Positions 18,170-26,883 of a stretch of DNA of 64,000 bases are shown piece after piece. Under the pieces are notes generated by a model that did not search any database, was not told where the DNA came from, and worked only from the letters and a program-made list of their open reading frames with translations. Where the stretch lies: assembly GCA_002840685.1 (NCBI GenBank), contig PHBU01000001.1, positions 434,001 through 498,000 of the forward strand. Reading direction: 5' to 3'. A program made the position numbers and the translations under genes. Position 1 is the first letter of the stretch. The number at the start of each line of letters is the position of its first letter. The stretch is from Chloroflexi bacterium HGW-Chloroflexi-6. GTDB taxonomy: Bacteria; Chloroflexota; Anaerolineae; Anaerolineales; Villigracilaceae.

Positions 18170-19681
18170 ATGAACTTTCTTCTGCAACCCCTTTCCATCG
18201 TAACCTTCTTCCCGCTTCTGGGTGTACTGGCGCTGCTGTTCATTAAGCCTGAACAGAAAGATGCCCTGCGCTGGACGGCCCTGGTTACATCGCTGGTGAC
18301 CTTCGTCATCTCGCTCTGGGCCTTTTTCTTCAGTGGGCAGTACGATATCGCCAACCCCGACCTGCAACTGGTCGCCAAATACGACTGGATCACCGTCGCC
18401 GGTTGGGATATCCGCTACTACCTGGCGGCCGACGGCCTCTCGATCCTGCTCATCCTGCTGACAACCTTCCTCTCGCCGATCGCCATCCTCTCAACCTGGA
18501 AAGCCGTCGAGGAGCGCGTCAAAGACTTCATGCTCTTCTTCCTGCTGCTCGAAGTCGGCATGACCGGCGTTTTCGTGGCCCAGGATCTGTTCCTGTTCTA
18601 CATCTTCTGGGAATTCACCCTGATCCCGATGTACTTCCTGATCGGCATCTGGGGCGGCCCGCGCCGTTTGTATGCTGCGGTCAAGTTCTTCCTTTATACG
18701 ATGGCCGGTTCGATCCTGATGCTGCTCGCCATCCTGTGGCTGGGGATCAACGTCGGCACCTTCTCAACCCCCGAGATCATCGGCAAAGTCCCCGCAGCGG
18801 CGCAGATGCTGCTCTTCGTGGCCTTCGCCGCCGCCTTTGCCATCAAGGTCCCGATGTGGCCGCTCCACTCCTGGCTGCCGGATGCCCACGTCGAAGCCCC
18901 GACAGCTGGCTCGGTCATCCTGGCCGGCGTCCTGCTCAAAATGGGAACCTACGGCTTCCTGCGCTTCAACCTGCAGCTCTTCCCTGAAGCTTCCATCCAG
19001 GCCGCCCCCGTGATTGGCGCGCTGGCGGTGGTCGGAATCCTGTACGGCGCAGCGGTTTCCTACGCCCAAAAAGATGTCAAAAAACTGGTGGCTTATTCCT
19101 CGGTCAGCCATCTCGGTTTTGTCATGCTCGGTTTGTTCGCCATGAATTCGCTCGGCATTCAGGGCGCGATCTTGCAGATGATCAACCACGGTCTGAGCAC
19201 CGGCGCCTTGTTCCTGCTGGTCGGCATGATCTACGAACAGACTCACACCCGCGAACTGTCCGAGTACGGCGGCCTGTGGAAAATCATGCCGGTTTACGGC
19301 GCGCTGACCCTGATCGTGACTCTCTCCTCGATGGGCCTGCCCGGCCTGAACGGCTTCGTTGGCGAATTCACCATCCTGCTCGGTGCCTGGGGCGCCGGCA
19401 GCGGAGTCTACGGCTCGGTCTGGTTCGCTGCCCTTTCGGCGATCGGCGTTATCCTGGCCGCCATCTACATGCTCTATATGTTCCAGAAAATGTTCCTCGG
19501 CCCGGCCGGCGAGATCACCAAACATCACACACTTCGTGACCTGAACTGGCGCGAGATCGCCACCCTGCTGCCCCTGCTGGTCTTCATCTTCTGGATCGGC
19601 CTGTATCCGCAACCCTTCTTTGCCCTGTTGGCCCCCAGCGTGGACAAACTGGTCGCCCTGCTTGTGGCGGCAATGCCATAG
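18170..19681 (+). CDS. nuoM: NADH-quinone oxidoreductase subunit M
   Basis: A 503-aa antiporter-like proton-pumping subunit. Seen: the first conserved Glu region FLLLEVGMTGVFVAQDLFLF, WEFTLIPMYFLIG, and PMWPLHSWLPDAHVEAPTAG, followed by LKMGTYGFLRF. GAGGT lies 8 nt upstream of the ATG, outside the palindromic element. Fourteen or so membrane helices. Seventeen nt separate it from nuoN. Confidence 0.96.
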   Translation: MNFLLQPLSIVTFFPLLGVLALLFIKPEQKDALRWTALVTSLVTFVISLWAFFFSGQYDIANPDLQLVAKYDWITVAGWDIRYYLAADGLSILLILLTTFLSPIAILSTWKAVEERVKDFMLFFLLLEVGMTGVFVAQDLFLFYIFWEFTLIPMYFLIGIWGGPRRLYAAVKFFLYTMAGSILMLLAILWLGINVGTFSTPEIIGKVPAAAQMLLFVAFAAAFAIKVPMWPLHSWLPDAHVEAPTAGSVILAGVLLKMGTYGFLRFNLQLFPEASIQAAPVIGALAVVGILYGAAVSYAQKDVKKLVAYSSVSHLGFVMLGLFAMNSLGIQGAILQMINHGLSTGALFLLVGMIYEQTHTRELSEYGGLWKIMPVYGALTLIVTLSSMGLPGLNGFVGEFTILLGAWGAGSGVYGSVWFAALSAIGVILAAIYMLYMFQKMFLGPAGEITKHHTLRDLNWREIATLLPLLVFIFWIGLYPQPFFALLAPSVDKLVALLVAAMP

Positions 19682-19698
19682 CCCCGCCCGGAGCATTT

Positions 19699-21144
19699 AT
19701 GACACAAATCGATTTTGAAGTACTTCTCCCGGTCATTACCCTGGCATCCTGGGCCTCCCTGCTCCTGCTGGCGGACCTGTTTGTTCCGCGTGAGCGCAAA
19801 GGTCTGACCGCCCTGCTCGCAGCTGCCGGCTTGCTCGTGACCCTCGGCTTCAGTCTCAACCAGTTTGGGCGTGAAGCGGTGGGTTTCGGCGGCATGGTCA
19901 CGCTCGACGGTTTCTCAACTTTCCTGGTCTGCCTCTTCCTGCTGAGCGGCCTGCTCGGCATCGGATTGGCCTTCAACTACCTCAAACGCATGAACATCGA
20001 GCGCGGCGAATATTACGCCCTGCTGCTCTTCTCGGTGGTTGGCATGATGCTGATGGCCCAGGCCTCCGATCTGATCGTGACCTTCCTGGCCCTCGAACTG
20101 CTCTCCATTCCGCTCTACGTCATGGCCGCGATCGCCTACCCTAAGATCGATTCGGAAGAAGCCGGCATCAAATACTTCCTGCTGGGCGCCTTCGCCAGCG
20201 GGTTTGTGGTCTACGGCATTGCCCTGAGCTTTGGCGCAACCGGTTCCACCTCGCTGGCAACAATTGTCTCGACCGTCGCGGCGGGCGCGGCCAACCTGCC
20301 GCTTTTGCTGGCAGGGGCCGGTTTGATGCTGGTCGGGTTCAGCTTCAAAGTGGCTGCGGTTCCCTTCCACATGTGGACTCCCGATGTTTATCAGGGCGCG
20401 CCGACCCCGGTCACAGCTTTCATGGCGGTCGGCGCAAAAGCTGCCGGGTTTGCCGCCCTGCTGCGCATTTTTGTGATCGGCCTGCCCGCCCTGGCCTTCG
20501 ATTTCACCCAGGTGCTGATCGTCCTTTCGTCGCTGACCATGCTGATCGGTAATTTCGTCGCCATCGTCCAGACCGACATCAAGCGCATGCTGGCCTATTC
20601 GAGCATCGCCCAGGCCGGCTACATCCTGATGGCCTTTGTGCCTTACGACAATCCCGCCGTGCGCGAGGTTTCTGTGGCTGCCGCGCTCTTTTACCTGGCC
20701 GCCTACACCCTGACCTCCTTCGGAGCCTGGGGCGTCGTCATCGCCCTTGAAAAAGCGAACGGCCAGGGCCTGAAGATCGACGATTACGCCGGACTGGGAC
20801 GCAAACAGCCGATGCTGGCCGCCGCCATGGCGGTCTTCATGCTCTCGCTGACCGGTTTGCCACCCACCCTCGGCCTGGTTGGCAAGATCTACCTGTTCCG
20901 CGCCGTGATGGCGGGCGGGTTTTACTGGCTGGCTGGCATTGGTGTTCTGACCTCGCTCATCTCGGCATACTATTACCTGCGGATCATCGTCAAAATGTAC
21001 ATGCAAGACGGCGAGCCCGAAGTCACCCGCGAAGCCTGGCTCGACTTTACGATCGGCGCGATGGCCGTCCTGACAGTCGTCATCAGCCTGTTCCCGGCCC
21101 CGCTCTTCGATTGGGCCAGCCGCGCAGTATTGGCCTTGTTCTAA
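19699..21144 (+). CDS. nuoN: NADH-quinone oxidoreductase subunit N
   Basis: A 481-aa third antiporter-like subunit and last gene of the operon. Motifs: LALELLSIPLYVMAA, KVAAVPFHMWTPDVYQGAPT, and MLAYSSIAQAGYILM. A rho-independent terminator follows at 21164-21195. All fourteen nuo subunits are therefore encoded in one block with no missing gene. Confidence 0.96.
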   Translation: MTQIDFEVLLPVITLASWASLLLLADLFVPRERKGLTALLAAAGLLVTLGFSLNQFGREAVGFGGMVTLDGFSTFLVCLFLLSGLLGIGLAFNYLKRMNIERGEYYALLLFSVVGMMLMAQASDLIVTFLALELLSIPLYVMAAIAYPKIDSEEAGIKYFLLGAFASGFVVYGIALSFGATGSTSLATIVSTVAAGAANLPLLLAGAGLMLVGFSFKVAAVPFHMWTPDVYQGAPTPVTAFMAVGAKAAGFAALLRIFVIGLPALAFDFTQVLIVLSSLTMLIGNFVAIVQTDIKRMLAYSSIAQAGYILMAFVPYDNPAVREVSVAAALFYLAAYTLTSFGAWGVVIALEKANGQGLKIDDYAGLGRKQPMLAAAMAVFMLSLTGLPPTLGLVGKIYLFRAVMAGGFYWLAGIGVLTSLISAYYYLRIIVKMYMQDGEPEVTREAWLDFTIGAMAVLTVVISLFPAPLFDWASRAVLALF

Positions 21145-21163
21145 AAATATTTTGGTTCTTTAT

Positions 21164-21195
21164 AAAAGTCCGCACCGTTTGGCGCGGACTTTTTC
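21164..21195 (+). terminator. Terminator of the nuo operon
   Basis: Stem AAAAGTCCGC (21164-21173) with its complement (21184-21193), 10-nt loop, then TTTTTC. The promoter of the next gene starts right behind it. Confidence 0.88.
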
Positions 21196-21200
21196 TTTGG

Positions 21201-21206
21201 TACAAT
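21201..21206 (+). promoter_or_regulatory. -10 element of a probably leaderless HAD gene
   Basis: TACAAT with only 7 nt between it and the ATG at 21214, so transcription should start at or next to the start codon. No ribosome binding site is present. Confidence 0.55.
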
Positions 21207-21213
21207 CGCGCCC

Positions 21214-21873
21214 ATGATAAAAGCCCTGATCTTTGACTTCGACGGACTTGTCCTCGACACCGAAACCCCTGAATACCAGACCTGGCAATCGATCTATGCC
21301 GAATTCGGAAAAACCCTGACGATGGAAAACTGGGGACAAATCATCGGCGGGACGGCTGCTTCGGACTTTCACCCGCTTACCCACCTCGAAGAGCTTACCG
21401 GCCGCTCGCTGGCCGACTTTGGGATCGAATCGCGCGTTCGCGAAGAATCTATGCAGACGATTCTGGCCGCCAAACCCCGGCCCGGCGTGCTCGAAACCCT
21501 CGAAACAGCGCAGCGCCTCGGCCTGCGGCTGGCGGTTGCCTCCAGTTCGCCGCACGAGTGGGTCGACGGTCATCTCCAACGCCTGGGCCTCTTCCACTAT
21601 TTCGAAACGGTCCAATGCAGCGAGGATGTCTCCAGAACCAAGCCCGAGCCGGAACTCTTCCTGGCCGCCCAAACCAAACTCGGGGTGGGAACGCACGAAG
21701 CCCTCGTTTTCGAAGATTCGCCCAACGGCGTGCTGGCCGCCAACCGTGCCGGCATCCGCGTGGTCGCCATCCCCAACCCGGTTACCACTCATCTCGATTT
21801 TCCACCCGCCAGCCTGATGCTGGCAGAGATGTCTGACCTGCCGCTCGAACAGCTTCTGCAAAAACTTTCTTAA
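21214..21873 (+). CDS. HAD-superfamily hydrolase, beta-phosphoglucomutase-like
   Basis: A 219-aa phosphatase or phosphomutase of HAD subfamily IA. Motif I is FDFDGLVLDTE with the nucleophilic Asp near residue 8; motif II is the VASSSP segment; Lys and the acidic motif appear as KPEPELFL and VFEDSPNGVLAA. The helical cap between motifs I and II matches the beta-PGM/DOG phosphatase type. The substrate cannot be told from sequence. It is monocistronic, between the nuo terminator and the Fur-family gene. Confidence 0.88.
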   Translation: MIKALIFDFDGLVLDTETPEYQTWQSIYAEFGKTLTMENWGQIIGGTAASDFHPLTHLEELTGRSLADFGIESRVREESMQTILAAKPRPGVLETLETAQRLGLRLAVASSSPHEWVDGHLQRLGLFHYFETVQCSEDVSRTKPEPELFLAAQTKLGVGTHEALVFEDSPNGVLAANRAGIRVVAIPNPVTTHLDFPPASLMLAEMSDLPLEQLLQKLS

Positions 21874-21945
21874 TCCGACCATTCTGATAGCATTTGACGG
21901 GACTCATCTTTATGATGAGTTCTGTTCGTTTAAGTTTTCCCCATT

Positions 21946-21966
21946 CTTATTGCAATAAGTTACAAT
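21946..21966 (+). promoter_or_regulatory. Operator-like palindrome and -10 of the Fur-family gene
   Basis: A perfect 14-bp palindrome CTTATTGCAATAAG (21946-21959) lies directly upstream of a TACAAT -10 (21961-21966), which is 5 nt before the ATG. AT-rich palindromes in this position are typical Fur/Zur/Nur-family operators, so autoregulation of this operon is likely. Confidence 0.55.
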
Positions 21967-21971
21967 AAACT

Positions 21972-22394
21972 ATGACCTGTAGCCCCTTACACCTTGCCGA
22001 ACAGATCCGTGAAAAAGGATTTCGCCTGACGAACCAGCGCATTGCGATCTTGAATGCCCTGCACGCATCCGGCGGGCACCTGACGCGGACAGAGATCTAT
22101 GATCGCGTTGCCCCGGCTCTGACCGAGCCAACCGTTTATCGCAACCTTGATTTTCTGGTCAAGCATGGTCTGGTGCGCGTTACCCACACCGGCAACGGGC
22201 GGTTGGAATATGAGCTGGCGCGCCATCCGCACCACCACCTGGTTTGCCGCACCTGCGGCGCAGAAATGGAACTGGCCGCAGAAATCATGCAAACGATTTT
22301 TGACCAGTTGGAAAGCACGACCGGCTACCACCTGACCGAAAATCACATCACATTTACCGGTATTTGCCCTGGCTGTAAACCCACAGGAGTCTAA
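21972..22394 (+). CDS. Fur-family metal-responsive repressor (Zur or Nur type)
   Basis: A 140-aa regulator. The N-terminal winged helix includes RLTNQRIAILNAL and the recognition helix region TEPTVYRNLDFLVKHGLV. The dimerisation domain has the His-rich metal site RHPHHHLVCRTCG and a second CPGC pair at the C-terminus that forms the structural zinc site with CRTC. It is followed after one base by cbiM, so it probably controls the transporter operon 22396-24929. The co-transcribed transporter suggests zinc, nickel or cobalt as the effector and not iron. Confidence 0.9.
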   Translation: MTCSPLHLAEQIREKGFRLTNQRIAILNALHASGGHLTRTEIYDRVAPALTEPTVYRNLDFLVKHGLVRVTHTGNGRLEYELARHPHHHLVCRTCGAEMELAAEIMQTIFDQLESTTGYHLTENHITFTGICPGCKPTGV

Positions 22395-22395
22395 T

Positions 22396-23334
22396 ATGTT
22401 CTTTTCACCTGCCCCGCTTCACATCCCCGATGGTTTTCTCAACCTGGTCATTTCGCTCATCTTCTGGGCACTGACTGCAGCCGCGGTCGGGATGGCGATT
22501 TCGAAAACCAACAAGGCTCTCGGCGAAAAACAGGTACCGTTGATGGGCATCATGGCGGCCTTTATCTTTGCCGCTCAAATGCTCAACTTCCCGGTGGCGG
22601 GCGGAACCTCCGGCCACTTTCTGGGCGGCGCGCTGGCCGCGATCGTGCTCGGTCCCTGGGCCGCCATTCTTGTCATGACCGCCGTGATCGGCCTGCAGGC
22701 CCTGCTCTTTCAGGACGGCGGCCTGCTGGTGATGGGCGCCAATATCTTCAACATGGGCGTCCTGACCGCCATGATCGGTTTTGGTCTGTATCGCTCGGTC
22801 TTGAATGCCAACAAAACCGCCCGCCTGGCAGTGGCCGGCATAGCAGCCTGGCTCTCCACCATGGCCTCCGCCCTGATCACCGCCCTGCAGCTCTGGCTGA
22901 GCGGCACATCCCAACTTCAGGTGGTCATCCCGGCCATGCTCGGCGTGCACGCCCTGATCGGCATCGGCGAAGCCATCATCACCGTTGCTGCCCTGTCCTT
23001 TATTCTGCAAGCCCGGCCTGACCTGCTCGACAGCCAATCGGTCGCCGAAAAAGGCGGTCGCGGCTGGGTCTACGCCGGAGTTATCATCTCGATATTGGCG
23101 GTACTCGTTTCCCCCTTTGCGTCCGGCAACCCGGATGGTCTCGAGCGCATCGCCGAAGACGTGGGGTTCCTCGAACGCGGGCTGGATGCTCCCTACCAGC
23201 TTCTACCCGACTACACGGTGCCCTTTCTGGGCGAAACCGCCCTTTCGACCATCGTTGCCGGCATCGTCGGCGCATTGGTGGTGCTCGGGGTTATGCTGCT
23301 GATTGGCAGTCTGCTCAAAAAGCGCAAATCCTAG
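22396..23334 (+). CDS. cbiM: CbiM-type substrate-binding membrane component with C-terminal PDGLE domain
   Basis: A 312-aa S-component of an energy-coupling-factor transporter for Co, Ni or possibly Zn. The CbiM core carries HIPDGFL near the N-terminus and PVAGGTSGHFLGG, where the second metal-ligand His lies. The C-terminal part (from about 215) is a CbiN-like/PDGLE domain with NPDGLERIAEDVGF. CbiM and CbiN functions are thus fused. Odd: in characterised CbiM/NikM the mature N-terminus is Met-His-Ile and the His at position 2 binds metal, whereas here eight residues (MFFSPAPL) precede the His. Confidence 0.9.
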   Translation: MFFSPAPLHIPDGFLNLVISLIFWALTAAAVGMAISKTNKALGEKQVPLMGIMAAFIFAAQMLNFPVAGGTSGHFLGGALAAIVLGPWAAILVMTAVIGLQALLFQDGGLLVMGANIFNMGVLTAMIGFGLYRSVLNANKTARLAVAGIAAWLSTMASALITALQLWLSGTSQLQVVIPAMLGVHALIGIGEAIITVAALSFILQARPDLLDSQSVAEKGGRGWVYAGVIISILAVLVSPFASGNPDGLERIAEDVGFLERGLDAPYQLLPDYTVPFLGETALSTIVAGIVGALVVLGVMLLIGSLLKKRKS

Positions 23335-23363
23335 CCTGATTCCACGAGAAAGCCCGTTGCCCA

Positions 23364-24155
23364 ATGCACGCTGACGCTTTTGATCGTTACTACCATGCTG
23401 AAAGTCCCCTGCACCGCCTCGACCCACGCGTCAAGGTGGTGCTCGCGGTTGGATTTATCCTGTCGAACGCACTCCTGCCCGATGGCGCCTGGGCCGCCTT
23501 TGGCCTGGCCTGGATTTTGATTGTGCTCGCCAACCATTTCTCACAACTGGGAATTGATTTCTCCTTTCGACGTTCCTTCATCGCCCTGCCTTTTGCGCTG
23601 GCGGCGGTCTCGGCCATCTTCATGCCCACCGGCCAGCCGCTGGCCGAATGGACTCTCGGCCCGATCCAGCTCGTGCCCACCGACGCCGGGCTGCTGCGCT
23701 TTGCCAGTATCATGCTGCGCTCCTGGCTCTCGGTCCAGGCCGGCATCCTGCTGATCTCCGTCACCCAGTTCCCAGACATGATCCATGCCTTCGAGCACCT
23801 GCGCGTTCCGGCCATCCTGACCACCATCGTCGCCTTTCTGTACCGTTACCTGTTCGTTCTGACCGACGAGGTCATGCGCCTGCTGCGCGCCCGCGATGCC
23901 CGTTCCGCTGCCCTGCCCGGTCTGAAAAGCGGACGGTCCGTCTTCTGGCGCGCCCGTATCGCCGGCAACATGGCCGGGCAGCTCTTTCTGCGCAGCTACG
24001 AACGCAGTGACCGCATCTACAGCGCCATGCTCTCGCGCGGCTACCAGGGGCAATTGCGCACCCTGCGCGCCCACATTCTGACCCGCCGCGACTGGCTGGT
24101 GCTGACATTCTCCATTCTGGCCTTGCTCTTCGTGCAACTCCTGGCCCGCCTGTAA
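23364..24155 (+). CDS. cbiQ: CbiQ/EcfT-type transmembrane component
   Basis: A 263-aa membrane coupling protein of the ECF transporter. N-terminal SPLHRLDPRVKVVLAVGFIL is the family signature. The two Ala-Arg-Gly-type coupling motifs that contact the ATPase appear as RARDARSA and SRGYQG. Several membrane helices are visible between about 25 and 155. Located between cbiM and cbiO with short gaps (29 and 12 nt). Confidence 0.92.
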   Translation: MHADAFDRYYHAESPLHRLDPRVKVVLAVGFILSNALLPDGAWAAFGLAWILIVLANHFSQLGIDFSFRRSFIALPFALAAVSAIFMPTGQPLAEWTLGPIQLVPTDAGLLRFASIMLRSWLSVQAGILLISVTQFPDMIHAFEHLRVPAILTTIVAFLYRYLFVLTDEVMRLLRARDARSAALPGLKSGRSVFWRARIAGNMAGQLFLRSYERSDRIYSAMLSRGYQGQLRTLRAHILTRRDWLVLTFSILALLFVQLLARL

Positions 24156-24167
24156 ATCGGATTCCCC

Positions 24168-24929
24168 ATGCCTGAAAATCACAGCCACCCAACTCCCCGC
24201 TACCAACTGCCGCCTTTTGAAGGCCAGATCCTTCAGATCGACAACCTGCATTTTTCCTATCCCGACGGCCACATTGCCCTGGACGGTATCAACCTGCATC
24301 TGGCCCAGGGCGACAAAGTCGCGCTGGTCGGCCCCAACGGCGCCGGGAAAAGCACCCTGATGCTGCACCTGAACGGGATTTTGCGCGGCAAAGGCGGGCT
24401 CGCCGTCGCCGGGATTCCGTTAAACGAGAAGAACCTGCCCCTGATCCGCTCTGCCGTCGGGTTGGTCTTCCAAAACCCCGACGATCAGCTCTTCTCCCCG
24501 ACCGTTTTCGAAGATGTGGCCTTTGGCCCGCTCCATATGGGATTGCCCGAAGATGAGATCCGCCGCCGGGTGGATGCCGCCCTCGAAAGCGTGCGCATGA
24601 GCGCCTATCGCGAACGCCTTTCGCACCATCTAAGCGTCGGTGAGAAAAAACGGATCGCCATCGCCACCGTGCTGGCCATGGATCCGCGCCTGCTGGTGCT
24701 CGACGAACCCTCCGCCGGCCTCGACCCGCGCGCGCGCCGCGCGCTGATCCACCTGCTGCGCGACATTGAGATCACCATGCTGGTCTCGACCCACGATCTG
24801 ACGATGGTTCGCGAACTCTTCCCGCGCATGGTCATCATGGATGAGGGCCGGATCGTCGCCGACGGCCCAACCGCCGAACTGCTCGAAGACCAATCCCTGC
24901 TTGAAGCGCACGGCCTCGAAAAACCCTGA
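24168..24929 (+). CDS. cbiO: CbiO/EcfA-type ATPase of the metal ECF transporter
   Basis: A 253-aa ABC ATPase. Walker A GPNGAGKST (near 57), Q-loop VFQNPDDQLFS, signature region LSVGEKKRIAIA, Walker B LLVLDEPSAGLDP and switch His in STHDL are all intact. Only one ATPase gene is present, as in dedicated CbiMNQO systems, so it should work as a homodimer. Ends at the terminator 24941-24970. Confidence 0.93.
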   Translation: MPENHSHPTPRYQLPPFEGQILQIDNLHFSYPDGHIALDGINLHLAQGDKVALVGPNGAGKSTLMLHLNGILRGKGGLAVAGIPLNEKNLPLIRSAVGLVFQNPDDQLFSPTVFEDVAFGPLHMGLPEDEIRRRVDAALESVRMSAYRERLSHHLSVGEKKRIAIATVLAMDPRLLVLDEPSAGLDPRARRALIHLLRDIEITMLVSTHDLTMVRELFPRMVIMDEGRIVADGPTAELLEDQSLLEAHGLEKP

Positions 24930-24940
24930 TGGTTCGCTAT

Positions 24941-24970
24941 AAAAAAACTCGCCGTTGGGCGAGTTTTTTT
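24941..24970. terminator. Bidirectional terminator
   Basis: Perfect 13-bp stem (AAAAAAACTCGCC with its complement), 4-nt loop GTTG, T-runs both ways. The last two bases overlap the stop codon of the convergent gene at 24969. Confidence 0.93.
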
Positions 24971-26666
24971 ATTCTTCATCCTTTAATCCGCTGACTTCTG
25001 CCAGCAGCCCCATCTCTGCCAGGGCTTCAAGGATTTTGGATTCAGTTCCCGGTTTGATCACCGCCGCAGTGGACCCCAGTGGCTCGGCCACAAATCGCCC
25101 CGCTTTTGAGTTTTTCAGTTCGGTCATCACCTCGGGCCTGGTTACCCTTAAAACCACCAGTTTCTCCAGGCGGGCTTCGGTGCCGTTAATCTCCCAGCGC
25201 TGCAGCGATTTCACAAACGCCGGCGGGATCGGCCCGGCGGCGTTTTTCGCCAGTAAGCTGAGCAGTTGGCCGGCTTTCAACCCCTGCCCCAGGGCGACTT
25301 TTAACGAGGCGGGGGTTACCCGGTAACGGTATTCCCCATCACTTTTACGTTCTTCCCACTCACAAAAACGCGCCACCTGATAGCGCACCGTGCGCGGAGT
25401 CAGGCGCGGGACGCTGATCCGTCCGTTAGACGCAACAATAACTTTGCCATTCTCATCACTGATCGGGCTGGCATCCAAAAGCCGAAAAGCGCTGAGCGGG
25501 CCGCCTTCCTGGGCCGAGGCTACATCTGCCAGCCCCAACCAGTGCAGGATGTTGACCAGGTAACGCACCAGTTCACCTTCGACATCATCCCAATGGGCAA
25601 AACCGCGCAAATAGATGCTGTCAGACTGGCGTTTGATGAACCAGGTGTCATATTCACCGCCCTGACGCTGAAAATCAGGCGAGGCCGTCTTCAGGTCGCG
25701 GATGAAGGCTGACAGGCTCCACCACTGTTTTTTGGGGACAAGCGCCAACAGATCGAACAGGAAATTGCGGGTTGCCAGCGGCTGGTTGTGCCAGCCACCT
25801 TCGCAAACCAGGCCGGGGATCTGGCGCAATTCGTTAAAGTCCGGGCTGGCGCGCCAGGCGTTCGCAAGCAAAGACAGAGCCTCGGCGCGGGGCGATTCAA
25901 AAAAGCGTTTGACCGCTTCGGGGTTCAAAGCCCAACCGGCTGCGATGGGGTCGTTTTCAGCGCTGGAGGGGCTGATCGTGCGAGAGACCGCTAACAGGTC
26001 CAGCAAGAACGCGCGGTGCAAAGCCAGGGCCGGGATCTCCCTGCCCGTTCGAATGGCAGCCAGGAGTGTGGTGATCTCATCCAATATCCCATCTGATGCG
26101 TTTTGCAAAACCGACTTTTCTGCCGGGGTGGCGGGGCGGCCGAGGGGCTTGTCGCTGAGTTGGGCAACCGGGGCCGGCGCAGGGCTTGCTTTGACCGGAG
26201 CTTTTTGGGAGGCTGGTGCTTCAGTCTTAAAGCCGACAAATTCAAGCGCTTCGAGCAAATCATCGGGAATAAAGGCAAATTCCTGGGGGCCTTTTTCAGT
26301 ATCAAAAAAGGCGCGCGCCAGCAGGGCGCGATACCACAGGGTCTCAGTGGCAGAGATCGGGCGCAGGTGCGGTTTTTCGCGATCACGTTTGCCGGGGCCG
26401 ACTTCACGCAGTTCGCCAAAGCGGCGGGTGAAGATTTCCCAGGGCAGGCGTCCATTCGCATCGGCCAGCACGCCGAGGGCGGATTGAGCTTCTTCGGGCA
26501 GGGTACTGATCACTTCTTCGAGAAGTTCGGCGTCACACAAGGTCAAGGCCAGTTCGAGCGCGGCTTTGGGCGGGTCCGCGGAATCAAGTTCAACTCCCCA
26601 CAAAGAGGCAACAATGCGCAGATAGCCGAGATCGTCAACAGGCAGGGTCTTTTCAAGGGCAGGCAT
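24969..26666 (-). CDS. Helicase_C_3 (XPB/Ssl2 N-terminal-like) domain protein without helicase motor
   Basis: A 565-aa protein of unknown function. The C-terminal third (about 400-550: GQGLKAGQLLSLL, then TRPEVMTELKNSKAGRFVAE and PLGSTAAVI) resembles the helicase-associated Helicase_C_3 domain found in XPB/Ssl2-like proteins of Actinobacteria and Chloroflexota. No Walker motifs are present, so it is not itself a helicase. The middle carries an Ala/Pro-rich linker (about 150-180). The ATG at 26666 follows a TAGAAT -10 by 6 nt, so it is probably leaderless. Confidence 0.7.
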   Translation of the reverse strand: MPALEKTLPVDDLGYLRIVASLWGVELDSADPPKAALELALTLCDAELLEEVISTLPEEAQSALGVLADANGRLPWEIFTRRFGELREVGPGKRDREKPHLRPISATETLWYRALLARAFFDTEKGPQEFAFIPDDLLEALEFVGFKTEAPASQKAPVKASPAPAPVAQLSDKPLGRPATPAEKSVLQNASDGILDEITTLLAAIRTGREIPALALHRAFLLDLLAVSRTISPSSAENDPIAAGWALNPEAVKRFFESPRAEALSLLANAWRASPDFNELRQIPGLVCEGGWHNQPLATRNFLFDLLALVPKKQWWSLSAFIRDLKTASPDFQRQGGEYDTWFIKRQSDSIYLRGFAHWDDVEGELVRYLVNILHWLGLADVASAQEGGPLSAFRLLDASPISDENGKVIVASNGRISVPRLTPRTVRYQVARFCEWEERKSDGEYRYRVTPASLKVALGQGLKAGQLLSLLAKNAAGPIPPAFVKSLQRWEINGTEARLEKLVVLRVTRPEVMTELKNSKAGRFVAEPLGSTAAVIKPGTESKILEALAEMGLLAEVSGLKDEE

Positions 26667-26883
26667 ATAGCAATTCTACTGCTCTTTGCATAAATACCTA
26701 AACTGAATCTGGCAAAAGCAAGTAAAAACCAAGCCTTTGGGGTAGATAATTCGCAGCACTGGCAAGCAGTTTCTTGTAAAAAAGGCAATGTTTTTCTGTT
26801 TTTGTACAATCCTACAAATGGGGGAGTGACCTTGCAAACTTGTCAGGTTATAGTGAAAAATAATTCAACCCAAGGAGACAGCT
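26667..26883. promoter_or_regulatory. Divergent intergenic region
   Basis: Holds the leaderless-type -10 of the minus-strand gene (TAGAAT at 26673-26678, minus strand). On the plus strand a TATAGT lies at 26849-26854 and an AAGGAGA ribosome binding site precedes 26884. No other structure is seen. Confidence 0.45.

Noticed and set aside
21902-21920. Terminator after the HAD gene (ACTCATC stem)
   Set aside because: Only a 7-bp A/T-rich stem and no T-run follows, so support is too weak.
24969-26666. Helicase or DNA-repair ATPase
   Set aside because: No Walker A or B motif; only the helicase-associated C-terminal domain is recognisable.
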